From contig JAENXG010000160.1 of NCBI GenBank assembly GCA_016649675.1, positions 1 to 5,718 of the forward strand: 5,718 bases of DNA, given 5' to 3'. The notes under the pieces are model-generated. The model did not search any database. It was given only the letters and a program-made list of their open reading frames with translations, and was not told the origin of the DNA. This document shows positions 1-5,425 of this stretch, piece after piece. Positions within the stretch are counted from its first letter, which is position 1. Every line of letters begins with the position of its first letter. A program made the translations under genes and the position numbers. This stretch comes from Methyloceanibacter sp. GTDB taxonomy: Bacteria > Pseudomonadota > Alphaproteobacteria > Rhizobiales > Methyloligellaceae.

Positions 1-89
1 GAGTTTGCCGCGTCGTGCAGCCCGTTGAGAAAATCGAAAACCAGCGCGACAGCGACGAGAGCAGCGATGAGGACGAGGGAGCCTTGCAT
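1..89 (-). CDS. PiT-family inorganic phosphate transporter, N-terminal part (cut by window edge)
   Basis: This is the start of an inner-membrane phosphate permease of the PiT family (low-affinity uptake of metal-phosphate, coupled to protons or sodium). Reading from the ATG at 89-87, the 29 visible codons give a hydrophobic first helix ending in FDFLNGLHDAAN. That matches the family's conserved N-terminal signature, in which the Asn and Asp are part of the transport core. A purine-rich Shine-Dalgarno (GGGGAAGGG) lies about 11 nt upstream. The gene begins 21 nt after the stop of the DUF47 gene on the same strand. PiT genes are classically paired with a DUF47 accessory gene, so the two are probably one operon. 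The rest of the gene lies beyond position 1, so full length and intactness cannot be judged. The family call rests on the signature and the neighbour. Confidence 0.85.
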   Translation of the reverse strand, partial: MQGSLVLIAALVAVALVFDFLNGLHDAAN

Positions 90-110
90 TGGAATGGCGC
101 CCTTCCCCAA

Positions 111-755
111 TCAAACCTGCTCGATGACGATGCCTTGAATCTCGTTGGCAACGTCCTCCAGCCGATCAACGGTGTTCTCGAGGTGATTGTAAATCTCGTT
201 GCCGCGAATGAACTCCATCGGGTCGCCGGCCTTGGCCTTCTGGTAAAGCCGGGCAAGGCCGCGGTCGTGCATGTCGTCGGCATGGCCTTCGATACGATTG
301 ATCTGGAGGCCGATCTCGTTGATCTCGGCCGCGTTCTTGGCGAGCTCCGGCAGCATCGAGACCGCCCGCTGCACGAGCTCGGCGCATTCGACGATCGAAT
401 CCGCCATGGCGCGCATCTCGTCGTCAAACGACGTCACCTCGAACAGCATGATGGCTTTGGCCGTTTGCTGCATCTGGTCGATGGAATCGTCCATCGCCGT
501 GATCAGGCTCTGGATGTCGGCGCGGTCGAACGGCGTTATAAAGGTGGTGCGCAACCCGATCAGCACGTCCCGCGCGATGCCGTCCGCCTCATGCTCGAGT
601 GCAATGACATCCTGGCAGCGCAGCGTGAGCTGCTCGCCACCCGCAAGCATGGCACGGAGCGACCGTGCCGCCGCAACGACCACCGCCGCGTGCCGCTCGA
701 ACAGCGGATAGAACTTGGCCTGGCGCGGCATCAATCGTTGAAACCATTGCAGCAT
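111..755 (-). CDS. DUF47 / PhoU-like phosphate transport accessory protein
   Basis: A 214-residue, almost wholly helical cytoplasmic protein of the DUF47 (PhoU-like) family, usually about 200-220 residues, so it looks complete. Family hallmarks are visible. EHEAD at residues 54-58 and FITPFDRADI at 72-81 are followed by DDSID at 89-93. A second PhoU-like repeat has INRIEGHAD at 152-160, and the C-terminal helix 186-214 carries LENTVDRLEDVANEI. The repeated acidic and His-containing helices resemble the metal-binding faces of PhoU bundles. Proteins of this family are encoded beside PiT permeases and are thought to modulate or assist them; the mechanism is not settled. The ATG at 755-753 has a GAGG Shine-Dalgarno about 6 nt upstream. 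It is the first gene of the probable two-gene operon with the PiT transporter. No PHO-box-like repeat was recognised upstream. Confidence 0.9.
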   Translation of the reverse strand: MLQWFQRLMPRQAKFYPLFERHAAVVVAAARSLRAMLAGGEQLTLRCQDVIALEHEADGIARDVLIGLRTTFITPFDRADIQSLITAMDDSIDQMQQTAKAIMLFEVTSFDDEMRAMADSIVECAELVQRAVSMLPELAKNAAEINEIGLQINRIEGHADDMHDRGLARLYQKAKAGDPMEFIRGNEIYNHLENTVDRLEDVANEIQGIVIEQV

Positions 756-836
756 CGCCCGCCTCGCCCTTGGCCTTGATGGTCCCCAAGACGATGCAAT
801 GAATGCAGAATCGACGCTAGGTCAAGGCGCGAACGC
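756..836. other. Short intergenic region between the VWA gene and the DUF47 gene
   Basis: This gap of 81 bases separates two minus-strand genes and should hold the promoter of the phosphate pair if they are not co-transcribed with the VWA gene. On the minus strand a TTGACC (825-820) resembles a -35 box. The sequence 16-17 nt further (TTCATT or TCATTG) is only a poor -10 match. No clear terminator hairpin with a T-run was seen after the VWA stop, so read-through cannot be excluded. Confidence 0.3.
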
Positions 837-1553
837 TCAGGGTAACGTGCGCTCGGACAACATCGGGCAGCCGAGCGTCTTCTCCAGGGCGTCGATTAGG
901 TCCTGCCGCGACTCCGCGCTGATATAGAGGCCGCCACTCTCGTCGGCGAGGCACTTGGCATCGACGATGCTTTGCTCGCCCGTCCAGGAGAAATCCTTCA
1001 TGCGAAAACCGATGATATGGATGGTGAGTTGCTCCGCCTCGGCATGCAACTCCTTGCCGAGGTCGCAAGGAGAACCTCCGCACGTCTCCTCGCCGTCGGT
1101 CAGTACGACGATGACGCCCGGCTTCTTGCGATAGTCGAGGACTTCCGCAGCTTGTTTCACCGCCGAGGTCAACGGCGTTTTGCCAGCCGGCGTGAGAGCA
1201 TTCACCTCGCGCATGATGATGTCGGCTGCGTTCGGTGTCGGCTTGAGATTGAGCTGGACGTTGCACTGCTGGTAGGGCCCCGGCCCATAGGTGATGAGCC
1301 CCACGCGACGCAGGCGGGTAACCGTCGGCAGCACCTCGGCGAGCGCCGCGCGCACCTCATCGATACGCGGGATGGTCGTCGCGATACCTTGGCCCACATT
1401 GCCTGCCATCGAGCCTGACGCATCGAAAACGATCATGACATCTTCGGTGCAAGGCTTGTTCTTCTCGTCCTCCGCGGCGCCAGCCTCGGCTTGGCACGCG
1501 AGCAGCGCCGCAAACGCAATCGCGGCGAGACGAATGGCGGGAAAGGACGACAC
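837..1553 (-). CDS. Secreted von Willebrand factor type A (VWA) domain protein
   Basis: A 238-residue exported protein that is essentially one VWA domain. Residues 1-27 form a signal peptide: a short positive N-terminus, a hydrophobic core around 9-19, and AEA or GAA cleavage options near 24-27. The LLAC at 17-20 is an imperfect lipobox, so a lipoprotein is possible but less likely. The metal-ion-dependent adhesion site is complete: DASGS at 44-48, a Thr in the TPLT loop (126-129), and Asp153 in LTDGEE. Such domains bind a divalent metal and mediate protein-protein contacts; the partner here is unknown. Six cysteines in the mature part (35, 97, 158, 163, 201, 229) suggest up to three disulfides in the periplasm or outside. 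The start is GTG, with GGAG 10 nt upstream; no ATG precedes the domain. No MoxR ATPase or transporter gene is adjacent, so it is not part of a recognisable MoxR-VWA system here. Confidence 0.85.
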   Translation of the reverse strand: MSSFPAIRLAAIAFAALLACQAEAGAAEDEKNKPCTEDVMIVFDASGSMAGNVGQGIATTIPRIDEVRAALAEVLPTVTRLRRVGLITYGPGPYQQCNVQLNLKPTPNAADIIMREVNALTPAGKTPLTSAVKQAAEVLDYRKKPGVIVVLTDGEETCGGSPCDLGKELHAEAEQLTIHIIGFRMKDFSWTGEQSIVDAKCLADESGGLYISAESRQDLIDALEKTLGCPMLSERTLP

Positions 1554-1765
1554 TATGCTATGTCTCCACGGGCTTACGAGACTCTAGCTCAAAACGTGGC
1601 GCGCATTTGTGTTCCCTGCGTCGCAGGAGGGACCGGCAACAACAGGCTGGGCAAACAGTAAAGGTCGAGGCGGCTCCGCGCTGGCTCGGATGTCCGCCCT
1701 GCTCTGAGCCGATCTCGTCGAGGTCAATTGGAAAGCCGTTCCTGCCAAACGGAGAAAGCCATGGC
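1554..1765. other. Intergenic region upstream of the VWA gene
   Basis: About 210 bases without a supported gene. It should contain the VWA promoter (minus strand), but I found no pair of boxes good enough to mark. It has a short palindrome at 1615-1627 and then sequence in which the metallophosphoesterase reading frame (below) remains open from a TTG at 1607. The encoded residues before about 1766 are Arg/Gln-rich and do not resemble the family, so I treat them as non-coding. Confidence 0.4.
1615..1627. repeat. 13-bp palindrome CCTGCG-T-CGCAGG
   Basis: Two perfect 6-base inverted arms around a single central T. With flanking bases the symmetry extends imperfectly (TCC before, GGGA after). 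The one-base centre cannot form a hairpin loop, so this would be a protein-binding dyad rather than a terminator. It sits about 60 bases upstream of the VWA start, in a position where an operator could act. It is short enough to be chance in GC-rich DNA. Confidence 0.25.
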
Positions 1766-2020
1766 AAGCAATGGTTCATCCGCAGCCTGCAGCCCCTGGC
1801 GGGGCGGGCGATCTTGATGCACGGACACCGCCACATCGACTGGATCGGCGAGTGTGCGGGGCTTCCCATCGTGTCGGCCCCCTCCCCAGTCATGGAGGTC
1901 ACGGACGACCTCGACACGCACTTCTATATTCATACGCTCGCGGTCGGGGCCGATGGGCGGCTCAGGCTGCTCGCTCCGGAGCGCTGGACCGTTGCCGGCG
2001 AGCCGGCAACCGGCGTCTAG
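1766..2020 (+). pseudogene. C-terminal remnant of a calcineurin-like metallophosphoesterase
   Basis: About 85 codons on the plus strand, ending at TAG 2018-2020, read as the tail of a calcineurin-like metallophosphoesterase (CpdA-like cyclic-nucleotide or other phosphodiesterase fold). The key sign is MHGHRHIDWIGEC, with the GHRH at 1823-1834 matching the last metal-binding motif of the family. It is followed by IVSAPSPVMEVTDD and a strand-rich end (FYIHTLAVGADGRLRLLAPER). The upstream catalytic motifs (DxH, GDxxD, GNHE and the middle His) are all absent. Sequence before about 1766 stays open to a TTG at 1607 but does not look like the family. An isolated C-terminal end cannot bind the two-metal centre, so this is most likely a deletion remnant. 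The last 40 residues keep a normal coding pattern without stops, suggesting recent decay. Confidence 0.65.
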
Positions 2021-2119
2021 ACGTGCGCCCGTTTCGCCGGTCTCCGCGGAAAAGGCTTAAGCTCCTCATGAGATGCAGGTGGCAGAGCCTGGTCGGTTCA
2101 CCTATTTAAAGGCGGTCGG
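2021..2119. promoter_or_regulatory. Short leader upstream of fdhD with its ribosome binding site
   Basis: Ninety-nine bases between the phosphoesterase remnant and fdhD. The part next to the gene holds AAAGGCGG (2108-2115), a good Shine-Dalgarno with AGG 7 nt before the TTG at 2120. This supports that unusual start. The stretch also contains two 8-base palindromes (GCTTAAGC at 2055-2062 and CTCATGAG at 2065-2072) of unknown meaning. I could not identify confident -35/-10 boxes. Confidence 0.4.
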
Positions 2120-2983
2120 TTGCAATTCTCGCGTCCGATCAGCATTCCCAAGCGGAGCAAGCCCTTGCTGAGACCTGTCGTTCGCGTTTCGAGGTCCATT
2201 TGGCGCAGCCCCGGCAGCGTCGAGGGCGAGCGCGCGATCCCTGAGGAGACGGCGGTCGCCTTCACCTTCAACACCGCCTCCTATGCGGTGATGATGGCCA
2301 CACCTCAGGATCTCGAGGACTTTGCCATCGGCTTCAGCCTGACCGAGGGCGTGATCTCCTCCATCGAGGCGATCGACAGCATCGACATCGTCGAGGGCGA
2401 GTTCGGCGTCGAGCTGCGCATCTGGCTGAAAGCGCGTGAGGCGACCGAGTTCTTGGGCCGGCGCCGAAAGATGGCAGGCCCCACGGGGTGCGGGCTGTGC
2501 GGCATCGAAAGCCTGGTCGAGGCGATGCGGCCACCGCCCCACGTCGGCGATGGGCTCGTGTTCACGCCGGATCAGATCATGACGGCGGTCGACTCCCTCT
2601 TTCCGCTGCAAGTCCTCAATCGCGAGACGCTTGCCGTGCATGCCGCGGGCTTCTGGACCCCTGAGCGCGGCCTTGTCGCCGTGCGAGAGGACGTGGGGCG
2701 CCACAATGCGCTCGACAAGCTCGCCGGCGCGCTTGCACGCGAGGGAGCAACCGCGCGGCAGGGTCTCGTGGTATTGACGAGCCGCGTCTCGGTCGAGATG
2801 GTGCAGAAGTCGGCTGCCATCGGTGCTCCCGTTATCGTCGCTGTGTCGGCGCCGACGGCATTGGCGGTGCGCATGGCGGACGAAGCAGGCATGACGCTCG
2901 TCGCTATCGCCCGCAAGGATGGGTTCGAGGTCTTCACCCATAGACAACGGGTGAAGGGAGAACTCGCGAGCCACGTCGCCTGA
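2120..2983 (+). CDS. fdhD: Formate dehydrogenase accessory sulfurtransferase FdhD
   Basis: FdhD passes sulfur from a cysteine desulfurase (IscS in E. coli) to the molybdenum or tungsten bis-MGD cofactor, which formate dehydrogenase needs for activity; it acts in the cytoplasm. The 287 residues are close to the 277 of the E. coli protein. Visible family marks are EETAVAFTFN (42-51), DLEDFAIGFSLTEGVI (64-79), and the catalytic CGLCG with Cys124 and Cys127. VHAAGFW (173-179), REDVGRHNALDK (189-200), SRVSVEMVQKSA (221-232) and SAPTALAV (243-250) follow. All the expected core motifs are present, so the gene looks functional. The start is TTG at 2120, chosen because of the AAAGGCGG ribosome site. 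The open frame has no ATG or GTG between its upstream stop (2069-2071) and the conserved core; a TTG at 2165 is the only near alternative. It converges with mobA, nine bases apart. Confidence 0.95.
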   Translation: MQFSRPISIPKRSKPLLRPVVRVSRSIWRSPGSVEGERAIPEETAVAFTFNTASYAVMMATPQDLEDFAIGFSLTEGVISSIEAIDSIDIVEGEFGVELRIWLKAREATEFLGRRRKMAGPTGCGLCGIESLVEAMRPPPHVGDGLVFTPDQIMTAVDSLFPLQVLNRETLAVHAAGFWTPERGLVAVREDVGRHNALDKLAGALAREGATARQGLVVLTSRVSVEMVQKSAAIGAPVIVAVSAPTALAVRMADEAGMTLVAIARKDGFEVFTHRQRVKGELASHVA

Positions 2984-2992
2984 GGACACGGG

Positions 2993-3622
2993 TCAGGTCG
3001 CCTTCAGCTGGCTGTCCGCCTCGGCGAGTTCCTCTAGCCGATTGACATTGAAGAAGGGATCGATCGGCCGTCCCCCGACCATCACCGGCGGGAAGGACAC
3101 CTCTTTCGCCCCGTGCTGCTCGGCCCAGACCGAGATTTTGCGCGTGCCCTTCTTGAGCGACGCCTCGATTTCGCCGGCAATCGCGACCGGCCACAACCCG
3201 AACACGGGATGCACGCCCTCCTCGGATCGCGCGACGCAGATGCCATGGCCGTCCTCAAACGCGGCAAGGAACCGCGGCACGAGATCGGAAGGAAAGAACG
3301 GCGTGTCGGCTGCCACCGTGACGATGGAGCCGATACCGGGCCGGTTCGCTTTGACCCACTCCAGTCCCGCATGCACGCCGGCAAGCGGCCCGGCGTAACC
3401 CGAAAAGCTGTCGGCCACGACCGGCAGCCCGAAGCTCGCAAAGCGCGACGGCTCGCCATTGGCATTGATGACGAGATCGCTCACCTGCGGCCTCAAACGC
3501 TCGATGACGTGGGCGATGAGCGGCCTGCCGGCGAGCGGCTTCAGGCATTTATCGCCGCCGCCCATGCGGCTCGATCTGCCGCCCGCGAGAACGACACCGG
3601 CGACGCGCTGAGACAATTCCAT
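2993..3622 (-). CDS. mobA: Molybdenum cofactor guanylyltransferase MobA
   Basis: MobA transfers GMP from GTP to molybdopterin, making the guanine dinucleotide cofactor of DMSO-reductase-family enzymes such as formate dehydrogenase and nitrate reductase. The 209 residues compare with 194 in E. coli. The N-terminal nucleotide-binding loop reads VLAGGRSSRMGGGDK (11-25), with the conserved Lys25. GPLAG at 78-82 and the metal-binding ADTP with Asp106 follow. VHPVFGLWP (137-145) and the C-terminal DPFFNVNR (188-195) match the family's FxNxN end. Cys26 follows DK where E. coli has Gly, which is common in alphaproteobacteria as I recall. The ATG at 3622-3620 lacks a clear Shine-Dalgarno. The gene is transcribed toward fdhD, and the pairing of these two cofactor genes fits supply of an active formate dehydrogenase encoded elsewhere. 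Confidence 0.95.
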   Translation of the reverse strand: MELSQRVAGVVLAGGRSSRMGGGDKCLKPLAGRPLIAHVIERLRPQVSDLVINANGEPSRFASFGLPVVADSFSGYAGPLAGVHAGLEWVKANRPGIGSIVTVAADTPFFPSDLVPRFLAAFEDGHGICVARSEEGVHPVFGLWPVAIAGEIEASLKKGTRKISVWAEQHGAKEVSFPPVMVGGRPIDPFFNVNRLEELAEADSQLKAT

Positions 3623-3646
3623 CGCCGAACACTAAGCCTGAAGGCG

Positions 3647-3674
3647 AAAAGCTGCCAATTCCCTGTGGGGCAGC
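3647..3674 (-). terminator. Probable intrinsic terminator of the metalloprotease gene
   Basis: On the minus strand a GCTGCC/GGCAGC perfect 6-bp stem with a 12-nt loop is followed directly by TTTT. It begins 18 nt after the protease stop codon and lies before the mobA start. The T-run is short and the loop large, so efficiency is uncertain. An alternative small hairpin (GGGG-CTG-CCCC) overlaps the upstream arm. Confidence 0.45.
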
Positions 3675-3691
3675 CCCGCGCGTGCGATGCC

Positions 3692-4867
3692 TCACGGATT
3701 CGGCGCTGGGGGCGTCGATCCGGTTGTTGGGCGCATCATGCTTTCGACCTGATCCAGCGAGGTGATGACATCCTGGAGCGCCGCCGCGGCGTGAACCGCC
3801 TTTGCGTTGGCTTCGGCGTCTCCGGAGCGCTGCAACGCTTTGGCCTGAAGGGTTGCTTGGATCTGGTTCAGCTTCTCGCGCTCCTTGGCAATGTCTTCCG
3901 GGCTCGTCGGTCTGGATTGTACGGGCTCGCCTTCTTTTCCCTTGGCGGAACGCAGTCCGGCATGAGGACCGGGCATGGCTTCCACCGGCGGATACAGAGC
4001 CCGAATCCCGGCTTTGTCTTTGTCCGAAAGATCTTCGATATCCGGTCTTATACAGGGGTTAGTCTCGCCTGGCTTGGTGAGCAGCCAATTCTTCGCGAAG
4101 TTGTACTGCATGATGGAATTCTTGTCGTAGCCGCCCACCGTTCCGAGCCCGGCCAAGTCTGAGTCCGGGAAGGTGCCGATTTGAGTCTTCGCATAGTCGA
4201 CGGTCCAACCGGTATCTTTGGCGATTTCGTCGAAGTTGAACCAGCCGGCGCATTCGGCGCGTTGATGCTCATGTTCCAGGCCGAGCGCGTGGCCGAATTC
4301 ATGGCGGATGGCATGATGCGTCCATCCCGGGTCGCGCGTCCTAAGCCGCACAACGTCCGGAAGATTTAACGTCACGAGATAGGTACTGAGGTCCACGTTC
4401 CCGAGATAGGACCAATTGCCCTTTCTGTTATCTTCTTGATTCACGTAAAGATCGCGCGTGTCCCCGTCATCGAGCGACACTCTGATGTTTGCGCTCGATG
4501 CATCCTGGCAGACATTATAACTGCCGTTTGTCTTGGCAGAGAACGTGATGGCGCCATACTGGGTCCACTCATTGGCAAGTTTCATCACCAGGTCCTGGGT
4601 GGCCTTCGACCCATTCCAGAAGCAGACGGTGATCGCCAGATTGCGCCAAGCGACGCCTGCCAAATATACGAAACGAGCTGACTGAAGGGCTTCGGCGGGG
4701 ACGCCGGCGGCCTGCGCTGTAGCCATCTTCTCCCGCAAAGAGCCCACCTGCTTTTCGATTTTTTGGCTGGGGTCACGGGCGGTAAATCCGTCGTGAGCCG
4801 CTGCGTATTGCGGCATCAAGACGATGGCGAGGGAGGTGAGGAGATACGTTACCCGGAGCTGGGACAA
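3692..4867 (-). CDS. Secreted astacin/matrixin-like zinc metalloprotease with C-terminal helical tail
   Basis: A 391-residue exported metzincin peptidase. Residues 1-24 are a signal peptide ending YAAA before HDG. Residues 25-65 are a charged, helical stretch that may act as a propeptide. The catalytic domain spans roughly 66-293. Its zinc site HEFGHALGLEH (189-199; ligands His189, His193, His199, base Glu190) is followed by Glu200 as in astacins. The Met-turn is SIMQY (251-255), its Tyr being the usual extra astacin ligand. LSDKDKAGIRALYP (280-293) resembles the end of matrixin domains, so it sits between the two families. Four mature cysteines (82, 120, 206, 272) could form two disulfides. 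Residues 318-378 are helical with coiled-coil character, ending in a Thr/Pro-rich tip (380-391). The substrate is unknown. The start is TTG, supported by AAGGA 8 nt upstream and by the signal peptide; the first in-frame ATG (codon 18) would destroy that peptide. Confidence 0.88.
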   Translation of the reverse strand: MSQLRVTYLLTSLAIVLMPQYAAAHDGFTARDPSQKIEKQVGSLREKMATAQAAGVPAEALQSARFVYLAGVAWRNLAITVCFWNGSKATQDLVMKLANEWTQYGAITFSAKTNGSYNVCQDASSANIRVSLDDGDTRDLYVNQEDNRKGNWSYLGNVDLSTYLVTLNLPDVVRLRTRDPGWTHHAIRHEFGHALGLEHEHQRAECAGWFNFDEIAKDTGWTVDYAKTQIGTFPDSDLAGLGTVGGYDKNSIMQYNFAKNWLLTKPGETNPCIRPDIEDLSDKDKAGIRALYPPVEAMPGPHAGLRSAKGKEGEPVQSRPTSPEDIAKEREKLNQIQATLQAKALQRSGDAEANAKAVHAAAALQDVITSLDQVESMMRPTTGSTPPAPNP

Positions 4868-4913
4868 TGCCGATTTCCTTGTACGAGCTGCCTAATTTTC
4901 GTTGGGAATGAAC

Positions 4914-4942
4914 AGTTTATTTCGCCGAGATCGCCGGCACAA
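4914..4942 (-). promoter_or_regulatory. Candidate sigma-70-type promoter of the metalloprotease gene
   Basis: On the minus strand TTGTGC (4942-4937) and TAAACT (4919-4914) are separated by 17 bases. The -10 matches four of six consensus positions and the -35 three. The -10 lies 46 nt before the TTG start, leaving room for a short AT-richer leader with the AAGGA ribosome site. Placed by eye only. Confidence 0.3.
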
Positions 4943-5115
4943 GTTAAATGCCAGTAACGGTGAGGCGTGACCATGATCTGAGGTCGGCATTCAATCGCCT
5001 CCGCTCACCCCACCTGCAAGACCGCGCTTCCTATCTCCCCTGTGATCAGTCGAGACCGGCACATTGCCCGCCGGCTCGACGTGCCGGTCCCAAACCCAGT
5101 CACGGAAATCCCATC
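4943..5115. other. Intergenic region between the protease promoter and the right-hand gene fragments
   Basis: No gene is supported in this stretch. A plus-strand frame that opens near 4948 has no family resemblance and no ribosome site. Its only clear structure is the inverted repeat at 5054-5089. An imperfect dyad, GGTGAGGCG against CGCCTCCGCTCACC (about 4959-5011), is also present. Confidence 0.35.
5054..5089. repeat. Perfect 9-bp inverted repeat GACCGGCAC / GTGCCGGTC
   Basis: The arms are 5054-5062 and 5081-5089, with an 18-base spacer that itself contains GCCGGC. No T-run follows on either strand, so it does not look like an intrinsic terminator. It lies 26 bases before the ATG at 5116, where it could act as an operator dyad or an RNA hairpin in a leader. 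A perfect 9-bp pair this close is unlikely but not impossible by chance in GC-rich DNA. Confidence 0.45.
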
Positions 5116-5226
5116 ATGAACAAGCTTCTTCTCACCACCGCCACATCGCCTCGACCGAGGCGCGCCGCTTTGAGGGGAAGCGGGGAGGCACCTTCTTGTC
5201 GAGCGGTTGCAGGAAGCTCGGGATGA
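5116..5226 (+). pseudogene. Possible truncated start of a secreted-protein gene
   Basis: A 36-codon frame that begins MNKLLLTTA, with the Asn-Lys then Leu-rich pattern of a signal peptide. After about residue 10 it turns into an Arg/Pro/Gly-rich sequence with no hydrophobic core continuation and stops at 5224-5226. A purine stretch CGGAAAT about 9 nt upstream could be the ribosome site. The rest overlaps the NmrA-like fragment on the opposite strand, so the original gene would have been cut near 5145. This reading depends on nine residues and may be chance. Confidence 0.3.
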
Positions 5227-5410
5227 CGCCTTTGCCTCGCGCCGGGGCCACGTCCCAGGCAGCATTCTCCATGAACCATGCCGCCCGAGCGATGGGTTGC
5301 GGCAACTCGCCCAGCACCTGCTCCATGATGCCGAGCTGCGTGAGCAAGTTGGGTTCACTCGCCTGCGCTCCGATCGTCGAGAGGCAGACGATCTTGGCCG
5401 GACGCGCTAG
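5186..5410 (-). pseudogene. Internal fragment of an NmrA-like NAD(P)-binding oxidoreductase
   Basis: About 75 minus-strand codons read as the middle of an NmrA-like atypical short-chain dehydrogenase or NAD(P)H-binding protein. The visible marks are RPAKIVCLSTIGAQAS, then LLTQLGIMEQVLGELPQP, AWFMENAAWDVAPAR and IPSFLQPLDK. The AWFMEN block and the preceding STIGAQ strand are typical of this group. The N-terminal Rossmann half with its GxxGxxG loop is missing: upstream the frame meets a TGA at 5428-5426. Downstream of KKVP the resemblance stops and the frame runs into an unrelated basic sequence ending at 5132. Both ends are therefore lost, and no active enzyme can be made. A 71-codon frame starting at 5347 may be called as a small hypothetical protein, but it is only part of this fragment. 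Third-position G/C bias is still strong, suggesting recent decay. Confidence 0.65.
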
Positions 5411-5425
5411 CGAAGGCGGCGCTCG

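Noticed and set aside
15..779. 254-codon plus-strand open frame
   Set aside because: It is antisense to the well-supported DUF47 and PiT genes, and no motif or ribosome site supports it.
797..825. Promoter-like TTGACC on the minus strand before the DUF47 gene
   Set aside because: The -35 is good, but no acceptable -10 lies 16-18 bases away, so I did not mark it as a promoter.
837..1553. VWA gene as part of a defence or MoxR-type system
   Set aside because: No ATPase, nuclease or other partner gene is next to it, and its signal peptide puts it outside the cytoplasm.
1558..1917. 119-codon minus-strand frame upstream of the VWA gene
   Set aside because: It has no recognisable family and overlaps the phosphoesterase remnant, whose GHRH motif reads on the plus strand.
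2102..2989. 295-codon minus-strand open frame opposite fdhD
   Set aside because: The fdhD frame has all its catalytic motifs. The opposite frame is His/Arg/Asp-rich shadow sequence.
3113..4162. 349-codon plus-strand open frame
   Set aside because: It runs antisense across mobA and the metalloprotease, both of which have clear family motifs on the minus strand. Its translation is Arg/Gly/His-rich and resembles no family; it is a GC-rich shadow frame.
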